Below, piece after piece: positions 41,314 through 51,937 of a stretch of 64,000 nucleotides of DNA; positions within the stretch are counted from its first letter, which is position 1; the number at the start of each line of letters is the position of its first letter. The DNA is from Stutzerimonas stutzeri KOS6. Lineage in GTDB: Bacteria > Pseudomonadota > Gammaproteobacteria > Pseudomonadales > Pseudomonadaceae. The notes beneath the pieces are model-generated. The model saw only the letters and a list, made by a program, of their open reading frames with translations. It searched no databases and had not been told where the DNA came from. The stretch is from NCBI RefSeq assembly GCF_000307775.2, contig NZ_KK020675.1:889198-953197 (forward strand). The letters run 5' to 3'. The position numbers were made by a program, and so were the translations under genes.

Positions 41314-41871
41314 CTACATACCTTTTACCGCGTAGATTCCCGGCGCGTTGCGCCAGTAACCCTTGTAGTCCATGCCATAGCCAAAGATGTAGCGATCAAT
41401 GCAACTCAGGCCAACATAATCGGCCTTTAGATCGGGCCGAGCCTTGCGCTGGTGATCCTTGTCGATCAGCACCGCGGTGTGTACGGCAGCGGCGCCGGCG
41501 TGACGACAGAAATCGATGATCGCGCCGAGGGTGTGCCCCTCGTCCAGGATGTCGTCGATGATCAGCACGTCGCGATCGATGAAGGAAATTTCCGGCTTGG
41601 CCTTCCAGAACAGCTCGCCGCCACTGGTCTCGTTGCGGTAACGGGTCGCATGCAGATAGGACAGCTCGAGCGGGAAGTTCAGCTTCGGCACCAGCTTGCC
41701 CGAGAAGATCAGGCCGCCGTTCATGACGCAGAAGACGACGGGATTGCGCTCAGCCAGCTCGCCATTGATCGTCTCGGCGACCCTGGCGATCGCCGCTTCG
41801 ACTTGCTCTTCGGTGTAAAGGCAGTCTGCCTCGGCCATGACTTGGCGGATATGTGCGAGATCGACGGACAT
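41314..41871 (-). CDS. hpt: hypoxanthine-guanine phosphoribosyltransferase
   Basis: This 185-residue purine-salvage enzyme joins hypoxanthine or guanine to PRPP. The PRPP-binding motif is VLIIDDILDEGHTL (about residues 95-110); VVFCVMNGGLIFSGKL is the family loop I, and DYVGLSCIDRYIFGYGMDYKG is the C-terminal base-recognition region. Start ATG 41871 follows a purine-rich GGGGGAA. It is divergent from the upp-uraA operon. Confidence 0.95.
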   Translation of the reverse strand: MSVDLAHIRQVMAEADCLYTEEQVEAAIARVAETINGELAERNPVVFCVMNGGLIFSGKLVPKLNFPLELSYLHATRYRNETSGGELFWKAKPEISFIDRDVLIIDDILDEGHTLGAIIDFCRHAGAAAVHTAVLIDKDHQRKARPDLKADYVGLSCIDRYIFGYGMDYKGYWRNAPGIYAVKGM

Positions 41872-42132
41872 GAAGCGATTCCCCCAGAAGGATATAGGTT
41901 GGAGCACCAGCCGACACTGGCAGCCCATGTGGTTGAATCGCCGAATGCCAGGCACAACCCTGGACAGCGAAAAACCTGACCGAACAGCCCGTTTTCGGCC
42001 GCCCGCGAAAGGGCGGGGAAGATACCCACCCTCGCCGCCCACAGCAAGTCCGCCGGCCGAATGACGCGCGAATAGCCGCTGACCCTGCGATGCTTTAATC
42101 TAAGCCGGTTTATTTGCCCGCCGGAGCCCATA

Positions 42133-42771
42133 ATGCCCATTCGAGAGATCCGCCATCCGCTGATCCGCCACAAGCTCGGTCTGATGCGCCGCGCCGACAT
42201 CAGCACCAAGAACTTCCGCGAACTTGCTCAGGAAGTGGGCTCGATCCTCACTTATGAAGCCACCTCGGATCTGCCCCTGGAACACTACAGCATCGACGGC
42301 TGGTGCGGGCCGGTGCAGGTAGAGAAAATTTCCGGCAAGAAGATCACCGTCGTACCCATATTGCGGGCCGGCATCGGCATGCTCGATGGCGTACTCAGCC
42401 TCATTCCCGGCGCCAAGGTCAGCGCGGTCGGCATCGCGCGCAACGAAGAAACCCTGCAGGCGCAGACCTACCTGGAAAAGCTGGTTCCGGAAATCGAACA
42501 ACGACTGGCGATCATCATCGACCCCATGCTCGCTACCGGCGGGTCGATGGTTGCCACCATCGACATGCTGAAGAAGGCGGGCTGCAAGGAGATTCGCGCG
42601 CTGGTACTGGTCGCCGCTCCGGAAGGCATCGCCACCGTGGAGGCGGCACACCCCGACGTGCTGATCTTTACGGCATCCATCGATGAGCGTCTCGACCAGC
42701 ACGGCTACATCGTCCCGGGACTGGGCGATGCCGGCGACAAGATCTTTGGCACCAAGCAGAAGGACATCTGA
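42133..42771 (+). CDS. upp: uracil phosphoribosyltransferase
   Basis: This 212-residue enzyme makes UMP from uracil and PRPP. It begins [19 protein letters not shown], typical of the family, has [15 protein letters not shown] and the PRPP-binding [11 protein letters not shown] (about residue 130-140), and ends with the uracil-binding [21 protein letters not shown] precedes ATG 42133. The uracil transporter gene follows after 2 nt. Confidence 0.98.
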   Translation: MPIREIRHPLIRHKLGLMRRADISTKNFRELAQEVGSILTYEATSDLPLEHYSIDGWCGPVQVEKISGKKITVVPILRAGIGMLDGVLSLIPGAKVSAVGIARNEETLQAQTYLEKLVPEIEQRLAIIIDPMLATGGSMVATIDMLKKAGCKEIRALVLVAAPEGIATVEAAHPDVLIFTASIDERLDQHGYIVPGLGDAGDKIFGTKQKDI

Positions 42772-42773
42772 GC

Positions 42774-44033
42774 ATGTCGCACACCGACGAGCCGCTTGGT
42801 CGGCAGGTACTGGCCGGCGCGCAAATGCTTTTCGTAGCTTTCGGCGCCCTGGTGCTGATGCCGTTGATCACCGGCATGGACCCCAACGTTGCACTGTTCA
42901 CCGCAGGTCTGGGCACCCTGTTGTTCCAGCTGGTGACACGGCGCCAGGTTCCGGTATTCCTCGCATCGAGCTTCGCCTTCATCGCACCGATCATCGCTGC
43001 AAAGGGTGAGTTCGGCCTGCCTGCGGTAATGGGTGGCGTCGTGGCGGCGGGACTCGTGTATATCCTGCTCGGCTTCGCCGTACGCCTGAAAGGACCGGGA
43101 TTCATCGACCGCCTGCTGCCACCGGTGGTCATCGCCCCGGTGATCATTTCCATCGGCCTGGCACTGTCGCCCGTGGCGGTGAACATGGCCATGGGCAAGG
43201 CCGGCGATGGCAGCGCCCAGCTGATTCCGTACGAGACGGCAATGCTCATCTCGATGCCGGCCCTGGTTACCACGCTGCTGGTGGCCGTGCTGGGCAAGGG
43301 CCTGTTCCGCCTGGTGCCGATTCTCGCTGGCGTCGCGGTCGGCTACGGACTGTCGTTCGCCTTCGGCGTAGTCGATACCAGCGGCATCGCGGCAGCTCCC
43401 TGGCTGGCGATGCCCAACTTCATTGCCCCGGAGTTCAACATCGGCGCCATCCTGTTCATGGTCCCGGTCGCCCTCGCACCGGCCATCGAGCATATCGGCG
43501 GCGTGGTTGCGATCGGCAGCGTGACGGGCAACAACTACGTCAAGAAGCCCGGCTTGCACCGCACCCTGTTCGGCGATGGCGTGGCTACGTCTGCGGCCGG
43601 CTTGTTCGGTGGCCCACCGAACACGACCTACGCCGAAGTGACCGGCGCCGTGATGCTGACCAAGAACTACAACCCGAAGATCATGACCTGGGCGGCGGTA
43701 TTCGCCATCGCCCTGGCGTTCATCGGCAAGTTCGGCGCCGGGCTGCTGAGCATCCCGGTCCCGGTGATGGGCGGCATCCTCTGCCTGCTGTTCGGCTCGA
43801 TTGCCGTGGTCGGCCTGAGCACGCTGATCCGGCACCAGGTCGATCTGTCCGAAGCACGCAACCTGATCATCGTCTCGGTGACGCTGGTGTTCGGAATCGG
43901 TGGCATGGCGATCGGCTATGGCGAGTTCACCCTGTCCGGCATCTCGCTGTGCGCGATCATCGCGCTGCTGCTCAATCTCTTGCTGCCGGGCGGCGATGGC
44001 TGGCGCAACAAGCAATTGGACGACCGCGTTTGA
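42774..44033 (+). CDS. uraA: uracil/nucleobase permease (NCS2 family)
   Basis: This 419-residue inner-membrane symporter brings uracil into the cell for Upp. It has about 14 hydrophobic segments and NCS2 signatures: PVFLASSFAFIAPI in TM3, IAPAIEHIGG-type sequence (ALAPAIEHIGGVVAIG) with the substrate-binding Glu in TM8, and FGGPPNTTYAEV in TM10. It starts 2 nt after upp, so the two are one operon and probably coupled in translation. Confidence 0.95.
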   Translation: MSHTDEPLGRQVLAGAQMLFVAFGALVLMPLITGMDPNVALFTAGLGTLLFQLVTRRQVPVFLASSFAFIAPIIAAKGEFGLPAVMGGVVAAGLVYILLGFAVRLKGPGFIDRLLPPVVIAPVIISIGLALSPVAVNMAMGKAGDGSAQLIPYETAMLISMPALVTTLLVAVLGKGLFRLVPILAGVAVGYGLSFAFGVVDTSGIAAAPWLAMPNFIAPEFNIGAILFMVPVALAPAIEHIGGVVAIGSVTGNNYVKKPGLHRTLFGDGVATSAAGLFGGPPNTTYAEVTGAVMLTKNYNPKIMTWAAVFAIALAFIGKFGAGLLSIPVPVMGGILCLLFGSIAVVGLSTLIRHQVDLSEARNLIIVSVTLVFGIGGMAIGYGEFTLSGISLCAIIALLLNLLLPGGDGWRNKQLDDRV

Positions 44034-44061
44034 GGCCAGCGCGCCGCTGATGCGGACTCCG

Positions 44062-44093
44062 CAGGTTGGGTTGAGCCGACGAACCCCAACCTG
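44062..44093. repeat. 9-bp palindrome downstream of uraA (REP-like)
   Basis: CAGGTTGGG (44062-44070) and CCCAACCTG (44085-44093) are perfect inverted repeats around 14 nt. The sequence (TTGGGTTGAGC type) resembles extragenic palindromes I recall in this genus. No T-run follows, so it is not a standard terminator. Confidence 0.5.
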
Positions 44094-44271
44094 TGGGATA
44101 TCAGGCCTTTAGCGGGGCTTCGGCGTTACCCGACGCCGGGCTTCGCCGCTGCGCGGCTCAGGCTGCGCATCCCCGCCCCAACCTGCCTCGCCATGGACTT
44201 TCACATCGTCGATACAGGGCCGCTCGGCATTCATGCGCCAATCATGCCGGGAAACTCGCTACACTGCCGCG

Positions 44272-44577
44272 ATGAACGAAATCCCCCACCTGCAGGTGAA
44301 CGAACCCGCCGTGAGCTGCGCCACGTGCGCTGCCTGCTGCTGCCGCCTCGAAGTACTGCTGTTCAGCGACACCGGTGTTCCGGAGCGCTATATCGACACC
44401 GACAGCTGGGGCGCGCAAGTCATGCTGCGGCTGGAGGATGGCTGGTGCGCGGCGCTCGATCGCGACAGCATGCGCTGCACGATCTACGAAAACCGCCCGC
44501 TGATCTGCCGGGAGTTCGAACTGGGTTCGGATGATTGCCGGGAAGAACGCAAGGGCAGCGCCACCGCCTACTGCTGA
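44272..44577 (+). CDS. YkgJ family cysteine-cluster protein
   Basis: This 101-residue protein has an N-terminal cluster SCATCAACCCRLEV (about residues 15-28) and later Cys in RCTIYENRPLICREF and DDCREE, the pattern of YkgJ-type proteins thought to bind iron-sulfur or zinc. It has no signal peptide. Start ATG 44272 is 25-30 nt after a hairpin-rich stretch. The function is not known. It converges with pagL. Confidence 0.85.
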   Translation: MNEIPHLQVNEPAVSCATCAACCCRLEVLLFSDTGVPERYIDTDSWGAQVMLRLEDGWCAALDRDSMRCTIYENRPLICREFELGSDDCREERKGSATAYC

Positions 44578-44626
44578 TCACCGTCGCAGAGCCCGTGCAA
44601 AGCCCTGCAACGGTACGCGGCCGTGC

Positions 44627-45145
44627 CTAGAAGGCCATCCGGTAATGCAGCGCGTAGCTCTCGATCCCATCGTTCGGCTGCTTGATGCCGGCGTTGGAAT
44701 AGTGGATCGCCCGCACGCCCACTTCATGGCCACCGGCGAAACGCAGGCCGGCACCGATCCGGTCTTCGAACTGGAACGATGAGCCCAATCGGTTGCCCTC
44801 GACCTCGGTGTTTTCGAACGCTGCCACGCCGATGCCTGCCTCGACGTACGGCTTGACCGACTCACCGGCGAACTCGTAGACGAACACCGGAGCCAGCGAA
44901 ATGCTGTGGTTGCTCGACGACTCGTCGCCCTCCCAGTAGGTGTAACCGGCATCCCAGTAGCCGGTCAGCCGGCCCACTCCGGTCTGGAACCAGCTGGTGC
45001 CGAAATCGAATTGGGCGCCCAGCCGATAGGTCATGGTCGATTCGCCGCTCTGGCCGACCGCTGCGGTGAAGTCGACAGCGTGAGCAGCCGCCATCTGCCC
45101 GACGGAAAACGCTGCCACCGCAGCCAGGGAGAACAGTTTTTTCAT
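44627..45145 (-). CDS. pagL: lipid A 3-O-deacylase PagL
   Basis: This 172-residue outer-membrane enzyme removes the 3-O-linked acyl chain of lipid A. It has a signal peptide (MKKLFSLAAVAAFSVGQMAAAHA) and an eight-strand barrel pattern ending HYRMAF. The His148-x-Ser150 pair in AIHYSNAGI and Glu162 have the spacing of the known PagL catalytic residues (His, Ser two on, Glu twelve later). AAGGA precedes ATG 45145. It lies downstream of murI on the same strand. Confidence 0.94.
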   Translation of the reverse strand: MKKLFSLAAVAAFSVGQMAAAHAVDFTAAVGQSGESTMTYRLGAQFDFGTSWFQTGVGRLTGYWDAGYTYWEGDESSSNHSISLAPVFVYEFAGESVKPYVEAGIGVAAFENTEVEGNRLGSSFQFEDRIGAGLRFAGGHEVGVRAIHYSNAGIKQPNDGIESYALHYRMAF

Positions 45146-45230
45146 GGAAACGTCCTTATAAATGCACTGCTTTGTTTGGTTATCTTTTTTTGCCAGCATA
45201 CGTTGAGAAACCCTCTCGCGCCGGGAGTTC

Positions 45231-46025
45231 CTAGTTCGCAAAGAACTCGACGACGCCGTTTCCCCCCCAAAGTATAGGCAGCACCCGGGCCATTCGCCGG
45301 GGATCGCCGCTGCAATAGAACCGGTGACTGGCTTCGCCAATGGAGAAAAGCTGGCGCTCTGCCAGGCGCTCGCCCAAGTGTCGCGCGACTGCCGCACCGG
45401 TATCGATCAGCCGGATATCGCCCGGGATCAGCGTTGCCAGTAGCGGGCGGATGAAGGGGTAATGCGTGCATCCCAGGATCAGCGTGTCACACCCCTGCTC
45501 CAGCAGCGGCTCGACCCAGGCCAAAAGCATGGCGCTGAGCTCGGCACTGTCCAGATCGCCCGCCTCGATGCGCTCCACCAGCCCGGGGCACGGCTGCGTG
45601 ATGACGCGCACGTCCGCGGCGAAGCGATCGAGCAACGCGGCAAACCTGGCGCTCTTCAGCGTGCCGGTGGTGGCAAGTACGCCGACCACACCGCTGCGCG
45701 TGGCCAAGGCCGCCGGCTTGACCGCCGGCTCCATGCCGATGATCGGCAGCTGCGGATAATGTTCACGCAACTCGTTGATCCCAGCGGCCGTCGCGGTGTT
45801 GCAGGCCAGCACCAGCGCCTTGGCACCGCGCTCGACGAGAAAAGCGGCAATGACGCGGCAGCGCTCGCGGATGTATTCCGGGCTTTTTTCGCCATAGGGC
45901 ACATGCGCGCTGTCCGCCAGGTAGAGCAGCGACTCATGGTGCAGGCGCTGACGAATCTCGCGCAGGACCGAAAGCCCCCCGACGCCGGAATCGAAAACGC
46001 CAATGGGCGCCGCGCTTTCAGCCAT
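45231..46025 (-). CDS. murI: glutamate racemase
   Basis: This 264-residue enzyme makes D-glutamate for peptidoglycan. It has [13 protein letters not shown] at the N-terminus and the two catalytic Cys in [10 protein letters not shown] (about residue 74) and LGCTHYPFI (about 183). ATG 46025 gives the usual length; GTG 46037 is a possible alternative. It overlaps the moeB stop by 8 nt and is the last gene of hemA-prfA-prmC-moeB-murI. Confidence 0.96.
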   Translation of the reverse strand: MAESAAPIGVFDSGVGGLSVLREIRQRLHHESLLYLADSAHVPYGEKSPEYIRERCRVIAAFLVERGAKALVLACNTATAAGINELREHYPQLPIIGMEPAVKPAALATRSGVVGVLATTGTLKSARFAALLDRFAADVRVITQPCPGLVERIEAGDLDSAELSAMLLAWVEPLLEQGCDTLILGCTHYPFIRPLLATLIPGDIRLIDTGAAVARHLGERLAERQLFSIGEASHRFYCSGDPRRMARVLPILWGGNGVVEFFAN

Positions 46026-46773
46026 TGGCACAGCCACACACCGCGCATTGTGGATCGCGCCTGACCCGCAATTCGCGGAAGCGACCGGTCATGGCGTCGA
46101 CCAGCAGCAGCCGGCCGATCAACGGCTCACCGAAGCCGACCAGCAGCTTCAGCGCTTCCAAGGCCTGCAGGCTGCCGACCATGCCCACCAAGGGGCCGAG
46201 CACGCCGGCCTCGCTGCAGGTCAGCTCGGCCTCGCTGCCGTGTCCGTAGAGACAGTGATAACAGGGGCTGGTCGCTACGCGCGGATCGAACACCGACAAC
46301 TGCCCCTCGAGGCGGATGGCGGCACCGCTGACCAGCGGCTTACGGGCTTTCACGCAGGCGGCATTCACGGCTTCGCGAATGCCGAAGTTATCCGTGCAGT
46401 CGAGCACCAGGTCGACCTGATCGACGGCCGCAGCCAGGGAATCGGCATCCAGCCCGCTGCGGTAGGGCACCAGCCGCACGTGCGGATTCAGCGCCTCCAG
46501 CCGGGCCATCGCAGAATCGACCTTGTGCAGCCCCAGCGAGCTGCCGTCATGGGCGATCTGACGCTGCAGATTGCTCAGGTCCAGGGTGTCGAAATCGGCC
46601 AGGTGCAACTCGCCAACACCGGCTGCCGCCAGGTAAAGCGCCACCGGCGAGCCCAGCCCACCGAGTCCGACGATCAGCACGCGACTCTGTTTGAGGCGCA
46701 ACTGGCCATCGATATCGACCTGCTTGAGCAGGATCTGCCGGCTGTAGCGCAGCAGTTCTTCGTCACTGAGCAT
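46018..46773 (-). CDS. moeB: molybdopterin-synthase adenylyltransferase MoeB (ThiF/HesA family)
   Basis: This 251-residue E1-like enzyme adenylates the MoaD C-terminus for molybdopterin synthesis. It has the nucleotide-binding loop [18 protein letters not shown] (about residues 31-48), the LSNLQRQI segment, DCTDNFGIR, and Cys pairs in CYHCLYG and CAVCGC that should bind zinc. ATG 46773 is chosen because GAGG lies 7 nt before it. Some ThiF/MoeB family members serve thiamine synthesis instead. Confidence 0.93.
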   Translation of the reverse strand: MLSDEELLRYSRQILLKQVDIDGQLRLKQSRVLIVGLGGLGSPVALYLAAAGVGELHLADFDTLDLSNLQRQIAHDGSSLGLHKVDSAMARLEALNPHVRLVPYRSGLDADSLAAAVDQVDLVLDCTDNFGIREAVNAACVKARKPLVSGAAIRLEGQLSVFDPRVATSPCYHCLYGHGSEAELTCSEAGVLGPLVGMVGSLQALEALKLLVGFGEPLIGRLLLVDAMTGRFRELRVRRDPQCAVCGCANG

Positions 46774-46794
46774 CTGCAAACCTCACAAGACAAA

Positions 46795-47622
46795 TCATGG
46801 CAGGCGCCCGAGGCTGATGCGCTCGTGTCCGCCGAGGTCACGCCGGCTTTCCGTGGCCTCGAAGCCCCGTGCAGCCAATAGTGCGCGAACGGCTTCGGCC
46901 TGATCGTAACCGTGTTCGAGCAGCAGCCAGCCGCCCGGCTGCAAATGCCCGGGCGTCTGGGCAATGATCGCGCGAATGTCGTCCAGCCCATCCTGCCCGG
47001 CGACCAGCGCACTCTGCGGCTCGAAACGTACGTCGCCCTGCAGCAGATGCGGGTCGCTGGCCGGAATATAGGGCGGGTTACTGACGATCAGCTGGAAGCG
47101 CTCGCCATCCAGCGCGGAAAACCAGTCGCTCACGGCGAACGTCGCATTATTCAGACCCAGGCGCAGTCGGTTACGCTCGGCCAGAGCCACGGCCGCCCCG
47201 ATGCGGTCGACTCCGCAGACCTGCCATGCCGGCCGCTCGGCCGCCAGCGCCAGTGCGATGGCACCGGTGCCGGTACCCAGATCGAGCACCCGGCTTGGCG
47301 TCGCCGCCAGCATCCGCAACGCGGTTTCCACCAGCAGCTCGGTATCCGGGCGCGGAATCAGCGTATCCGGCGCAACCTCCAGCTCCAGGCTCCAGAAGCC
47401 CTGGCGACCGAGGATATAGGCGACCGGCTCGCCGCGCCGACGACGCGCCAGGTCGGCAGCGAAGCGCTCGGCGCAGGCCGGCGTAACCTCACGCTCGGGC
47501 CAGGTGCGCAGGTAGCTGGTCGACTTGCCCAGCGCGGCGGCAAGCAGCCATTCGGCATCTACCCTGGCGCTCGGCGAATCCGGCAGATCGGCACTGTGCA
47601 GCAGGGATTCGATGGTTGGCAT
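46795..47622 (-). CDS. prmC: peptide chain release factor N5-glutamine methyltransferase
   Basis: This 275-residue enzyme methylates the Gln of the GGQ motif in release factors. It has an N-terminal helical domain, the S-adenosylmethionine loop VLDLGTGTGAIALALA (about residue 115) and the substrate motif LIVSNPPYIP (about 183). Start ATG 47622 gives the usual length. It lies directly downstream of prfA, encoding its substrate. Confidence 0.97.
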   Translation of the reverse strand: MPTIESLLHSADLPDSPSARVDAEWLLAAALGKSTSYLRTWPEREVTPACAERFAADLARRRRGEPVAYILGRQGFWSLELEVAPDTLIPRPDTELLVETALRMLAATPSRVLDLGTGTGAIALALAAERPAWQVCGVDRIGAAVALAERNRLRLGLNNATFAVSDWFSALDGERFQLIVSNPPYIPASDPHLLQGDVRFEPQSALVAGQDGLDDIRAIIAQTPGHLQPGGWLLLEHGYDQAEAVRALLAARGFEATESRRDLGGHERISLGRLP

Positions 47623-47658
47623 GACATGCTCTCGGATGCGCCGCGAGGCGGACAAGGA

Positions 47659-48741
47659 TCAGTCGCCCAGCGCGGCCAGCTGGTCGGCCTGGTATTCCTG
47701 CAGCAGCGGCTCGATGACCTGCTCCACGGCGCCACCGATCACCTCGTTGAGCGAATACAGCGTCAGGTTGACCCGATGGTCGGTGACACGGCCCTGGGGG
47801 AAGTTGTAGGTGCGGATACGCTCGGAACGATCACCGGAGCCGACCAGCAGCTTGCGCGTTTCGGAGATCTCCTTGTGCGCCGCCGCATCCTGGCGATCCT
47901 GTAGTTTGGCCGCGAGCCAGGCCATGGCCTTGGCGCGGTTCTTGTGTTGCGAACGCTCTTCCTGGCACTCGACCACGATACCGGTGGGCAGGTGCGTGAT
48001 ACGAATCGCCGAATCGGTCTTGTTGACGTGCTGACCGCCGGCACCGGAGGAGCGATAGGTGTCGATGCGCAGTTCGGCCGGGTTGATCTCGACTGCCGCC
48101 TGCTCGTCCGGCTCGGGCAATACCGCCACGGTGCAGGCCGAAGTATGAATGCGCCCCTGCGACTCGGTTTCCGGGACACGCTGCACGCGGTGCGCGCCGG
48201 ACTCGAACTTGAGCTTGGCGTAGACGTTGTCGCCCTCGACGCGCGAAATCACCTCCTTGTAGCCGCCGTGCTCGCCCTCGCTCTCGGAGAGAATCTCGAC
48301 GCGCCATCCCTGCTTCTCGGCATAGCGCGAATACATGCGGAAAAGATCGCCAGCGAAGATCGCCGCCTCGTCACCGCCAGTGCCGGCACGGATCTCGAGG
48401 AACACGTTGCGCCCGTCGTTGGGGTCCTTGGGCAGCAGCATGCGCTGCAGGTTGGCTTCCAGCGTCTCGAGCTGGGCCTTGCCTTCGGCAACCTCCTCCT
48501 CGGCCATCTCGCGCATGTCGGGGTCGCTGTCCTTGAGCAGCGCCTGGGCGCCCTCGAGATCCTGCTGGACCTTGCACAGCTGGCGATAGGCGACGATCAC
48601 CGGTTCGACTTCGGCGTATTCACGCGAATAGGCACGGAAACGATTCTGGTCGCTGATGACTTCGGCATCACCGAGCAGCGCGGTGAGTTCTTCGAAACGA
48701 TCCTGCAGGATGTCCAGCTTGTTCAACAGCGAAGCTTTCAT
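47659..48741 (-). CDS. prfA: peptide chain release factor 1
   Basis: This 360-residue factor ends translation at UAA and UAG. The codon-reading PxT motif is PET in [14 protein letters not shown] (about residue 187), and the catalytic motif GGQ is in [16 protein letters not shown] (about 234). The length is the family's. Its ATG overlaps the hemA stop (ATGA, 48738-48741). Since RF1 reads UAG, it is present to terminate at the amber codon in the chemoreceptor gene above. Confidence 0.98.
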   Translation of the reverse strand: MKASLLNKLDILQDRFEELTALLGDAEVISDQNRFRAYSREYAEVEPVIVAYRQLCKVQQDLEGAQALLKDSDPDMREMAEEEVAEGKAQLETLEANLQRMLLPKDPNDGRNVFLEIRAGTGGDEAAIFAGDLFRMYSRYAEKQGWRVEILSESEGEHGGYKEVISRVEGDNVYAKLKFESGAHRVQRVPETESQGRIHTSACTVAVLPEPDEQAAVEINPAELRIDTYRSSGAGGQHVNKTDSAIRITHLPTGIVVECQEERSQHKNRAKAMAWLAAKLQDRQDAAAHKEISETRKLLVGSGDRSERIRTYNFPQGRVTDHRVNLTLYSLNEVIGGAVEQVIEPLLQEYQADQLAALGD

Positions 48742-50006
48742 GGTTTTTCCGTGCCCGGGTGCAGGGCGAAGAGTTCCTGGGCCATGCTCAGCGCCTCGAC
48801 GCGGCCCTCGGCAGATAATTTCTTCAGCTGCACGCTGGGTGCATGCAGCAGCTTGTTGGTCAGGCCGCGAGCGAGTTGCGCCAGCACATCCTCCGCGCTG
48901 GCGCCGTTGGCCAGCAGACGCTGGGCCTTGTTCAACTCGTCATCGCGAATCCGTTCGGCATGCTGTCGATAGGCTTTCAGCACATCCACCGCCGCCAGCT
49001 CACGCAGGCGCTGCATGAAGTCTTCGGTACCGGCAGCGACCAGCTCCTCGGCCGCCTGGGCCGCGCCCTGACGGCTCTTGAGGTTCTCGGCGACCACCTC
49101 GTGCAGATCGTCGACGGTATACAGGTAGACGTCGTCCAGCTCGCCGACCTGCGGCTCGATGTCCCGCGGCACGGCGATATCGACCATGAACATTGGCTTG
49201 TGCTTGCGCCGCTTGAGCGCCTGCTCGACCGCGCCCTTGCCGAGAATAGGTAACTGGCTGGCGGTGGAACTGATGACGATGTCGCTGTTGTACAGCTCAT
49301 CGGGAATGTCGGCGAGCAGGATGGCCTGCGCGCCCAGTTCGGCGGCCAGCGCGCTGGCCCGCTCGAGAGTACGGTTGGCGACCACGATCTTCTTCACGCC
49401 CTGCTCGTGCAGGTGCCGCGCAACCAGGGTGATGGTCTCACCGGCGCCGATCAGCAGCGCCTGGCTGCGCTGCAGATTGCTGAAGATCTGCCGCGCCAGG
49501 CTGACCGCGGCGAACGCGACGGAAACCGGGTTCTCGCCGATGGCGGTATCGGTGCGCACGGTCTTGGCCGTGCTGAACGTCGCCTGGAACAGCCGCCCCA
49601 GCAACGGACCGACGCTGCCGGCCTCACGCGCGACCGCATAGGCCGACTTCATCTGACCGAGAATCTGCGGTTCGCCCAGCACCAGCGAATCGAGACCGGA
49701 AGCGACCCGCATCATGTGGCGCACGGCCTGATCGTCGACATGCACGTAGGCGCAGGCCTTGAGTTCATCGAGGCTCAGGCGGTGGTAGCTGGCGAGCCAG
49801 GCGAGTACCGCATCGGCCTCGGCCTCATCCTGCTGCAGATACAGCTCGCTGCGATTACAGGTGGAAAGGATCGCCGCCTCGCGCGTCGGCGTGACGCGAC
49901 ACAGCTGGCGCAAGGCCTCGACCATCTGATCCGGCGTGAAGGCCACGCGCTCGCGGACGTCCACCGAAGCGGTCTTGTGATTGATGCCAAGCGCGAGGAA
50001 AGCCAT
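48738..50006 (-). CDS. hemA: glutamyl-tRNA reductase
   Basis: This 422-residue enzyme starts tetrapyrrole synthesis by reducing Glu-tRNA to glutamate-1-semialdehyde. The nucleophile is Cys50 in [28 protein letters not shown] is the signature, GAGETI begins the NADPH domain, and a C-terminal helical dimerisation domain follows. Start ATG 50006 gives [13 protein letters not shown]. It is the first gene of the operon and divergent from the TPR lipoprotein gene. Confidence 0.98.
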   Translation of the reverse strand: MAFLALGINHKTASVDVRERVAFTPDQMVEALRQLCRVTPTREAAILSTCNRSELYLQQDEAEADAVLAWLASYHRLSLDELKACAYVHVDDQAVRHMMRVASGLDSLVLGEPQILGQMKSAYAVAREAGSVGPLLGRLFQATFSTAKTVRTDTAIGENPVSVAFAAVSLARQIFSNLQRSQALLIGAGETITLVARHLHEQGVKKIVVANRTLERASALAAELGAQAILLADIPDELYNSDIVISSTASQLPILGKGAVEQALKRRKHKPMFMVDIAVPRDIEPQVGELDDVYLYTVDDLHEVVAENLKSRQGAAQAAEELVAAGTEDFMQRLRELAAVDVLKAYRQHAERIRDDELNKAQRLLANGASAEDVLAQLARGLTNKLLHAPSVQLKKLSAEGRVEALSMAQELFALHPGTEKP

Positions 50007-50206
50007 GCAGAATCGCTGATTGGAAAACGGAGCGCGCAATTCTCCTACTTCGTCTGATGGAGAACAACCATTGCCCTCGATTGTCCGATTCGATTGGTAT
50101 GCCCCGTTGGCTACCGAACCGGCCTAGCGCCGCCGTGGCGGCCATGGGCTTGCCCGGCGGCTTGTGTCATCATGCCGCGACCGCATTCCAGCCGTACATC
50201 TTCCCT

Positions 50207-51934
50207 ATGAATAGACTTGCCGCACTTGCCGCCCTGCTGTTACTCGGCGGCTGCCAGACCTTCCTGCAGCAGGCGCCGGAAAGCAGCCCGCCGGTTCAGG
50301 ACACAGCGCCGCAGAGCCCGCCCACTGCCGCGACAGAGCACGGCTCGTTCAGCCGCGAATCGCTCTATGCACTGCTGGTCGCGGAACTGGCGGGACAGCG
50401 CAATCGCTTCGACATCGCCTTGGGCAACTACGTCCAGCAGGCGCATGCCACGCAGGATGCCGGGGTCGCCGAACGGGGATTCCGCATCGCCGAGTACCTC
50501 GGTGCCGACCAGGCCGCGCTGGATACGGCATTGATATGGGCGCGCAACGCACCGGACAGTCTCGACGCGCAACGCGCCGCTGCCGTGCAACTGGCACGCG
50601 CCGGTCGCTACGAAGAATCGCTGGAGTTCATGGAAAAGGTGCTGCAGGGTCAAGGCGATACGCACTTCGACTTCCTGGCGCTGTCAGCCTCGGAAACCGA
50701 CCCGGATACCCGTGCCGGGCTGCTGCAGAGCTTCGACAGACTATTGCTCAAGCATCCGGACAACCCGCAGCTGTCCTTTGGCAAGGCCGTCCTCCTGCAA
50801 CAGGACGACCGTAGCGAAGAGGCGCTTGCCCTGCTGCAGCAGCAGCCAACCAGGCAACGCCAGGTCCCGTCCATACTGCTCGAGGCACGCCTGCTGCACA
50901 GCCTGCAGCGAGGCGACGAGGCCTTGCCGCTGCTGGAAAAGGGCCTGCGCCAATACCCGGAAGACAAGCGCCTGCGCCTGACCTATGCGCGTTTGCTGGT
51001 CGAACACGAGCGCCTGGAAGATGCCATGGGCGAGTTCGCCACGCTGGTCCAGCAGCATCCGGCCGACGACGACCTGCGTTTTTCCATGGCGCTGGTCTGC
51101 ATGGAAGCGCAGGCCTGGCGCGAGGCCAGCGTTTATCTGGAGGAGCTGGTCGAGCGCGGCAGCCACGTCGACGCCGCGCAGTTCAACCTCGGCCGCGCCT
51201 ACCAGGCAATGGACGAGAATGAAAAGGCCCTGGCTGCCCTGGCCCAGGTCGGCCCCGGCAACGAATACCTTCCTGCGAAACTGCTGCAGAGCCAGTTGCT
51301 GTACGCCGGCAACCGCGACAAGGAGGCCTCGGCGGTGCTCGCCGATGCCCGCCAGCAGCAACCCGACTATGCCATCCAGCTGTACCTGATCGAGATCGAG
51401 GCGCTCTCCGGGCACGAACGTACGGAGCAGGCCTGGCAACTGGTGGAGCAGGCGCTCGCCGAATTCCCCGACGACCTCAACCTGCTCTATACCCGCGCCA
51501 TGCTCGCGGAAAAGCGCGGCGATCTCACGCAACTGGAGAGCGACCTGCGCTTCATCATCGAGCGCGAGCCGGACAATGCCATGGCGCTCAACGCCCTGGG
51601 CTACACACTGGCCGACCGCACCAGCCGCCACGATGAAGCCCTGCAGCTGATCGAACAGGCATACCAGCTCAACCCTCACGATCCAGCCATTCTCGACAGC
51701 CTCGGCTGGGTCAACTTCCGCCTGGGCAACCTGAGCGAGGCCGAGGCCCTGCTACGCAAGGCTCTGCAGCGCTTCCCCGACCACGAAGTGGCGGCCCATC
51801 TGGGCGAGGTGCTATGGACGCTCGGTGAACGCAGCGAGGCCCGCGCGGTCTGGTCGAAGGCATTCACCCAACAACCCGACAGCCCGATATTGCGCGATAC
51901 GCTCAAGCGGCTGACCGGATCGGAGAAGCCCTGA
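50207..51934 (+). CDS. TPR-repeat lipoprotein
   Basis: This 575-residue protein has a lipoprotein signal (MNRLAALAALLLLGGC, acylated Cys16) and then about a dozen tetratricopeptide repeats of roughly 34 residues across the whole length, ending in a well-formed pair (NALGYTLADRTSRHDEALQL; ILDSLGWVNFRLGNLSEAEA). It is expected to be anchored to the outer membrane facing the periplasm as a protein scaffold. lolB follows after 3 nt, which links it to lipoprotein or envelope biogenesis. No strong ribosome binding site is seen at this start. Confidence 0.9.
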   Translation: MNRLAALAALLLLGGCQTFLQQAPESSPPVQDTAPQSPPTAATEHGSFSRESLYALLVAELAGQRNRFDIALGNYVQQAHATQDAGVAERGFRIAEYLGADQAALDTALIWARNAPDSLDAQRAAAVQLARAGRYEESLEFMEKVLQGQGDTHFDFLALSASETDPDTRAGLLQSFDRLLLKHPDNPQLSFGKAVLLQQDDRSEEALALLQQQPTRQRQVPSILLEARLLHSLQRGDEALPLLEKGLRQYPEDKRLRLTYARLLVEHERLEDAMGEFATLVQQHPADDDLRFSMALVCMEAQAWREASVYLEELVERGSHVDAAQFNLGRAYQAMDENEKALAALAQVGPGNEYLPAKLLQSQLLYAGNRDKEASAVLADARQQQPDYAIQLYLIEIEALSGHERTEQAWQLVEQALAEFPDDLNLLYTRAMLAEKRGDLTQLESDLRFIIEREPDNAMALNALGYTLADRTSRHDEALQLIEQAYQLNPHDPAILDSLGWVNFRLGNLSEAEALLRKALQRFPDHEVAAHLGEVLWTLGERSEARAVWSKAFTQQPDSPILRDTLKRLTGSEKP

Positions 51935-51937
51935 CCC

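Noticed and set aside
44093..44275. Small ORF before the YkgJ gene
   Set aside because: Lies in hairpin-rich spacer, with no ribosome binding site and Arg/His-rich content.
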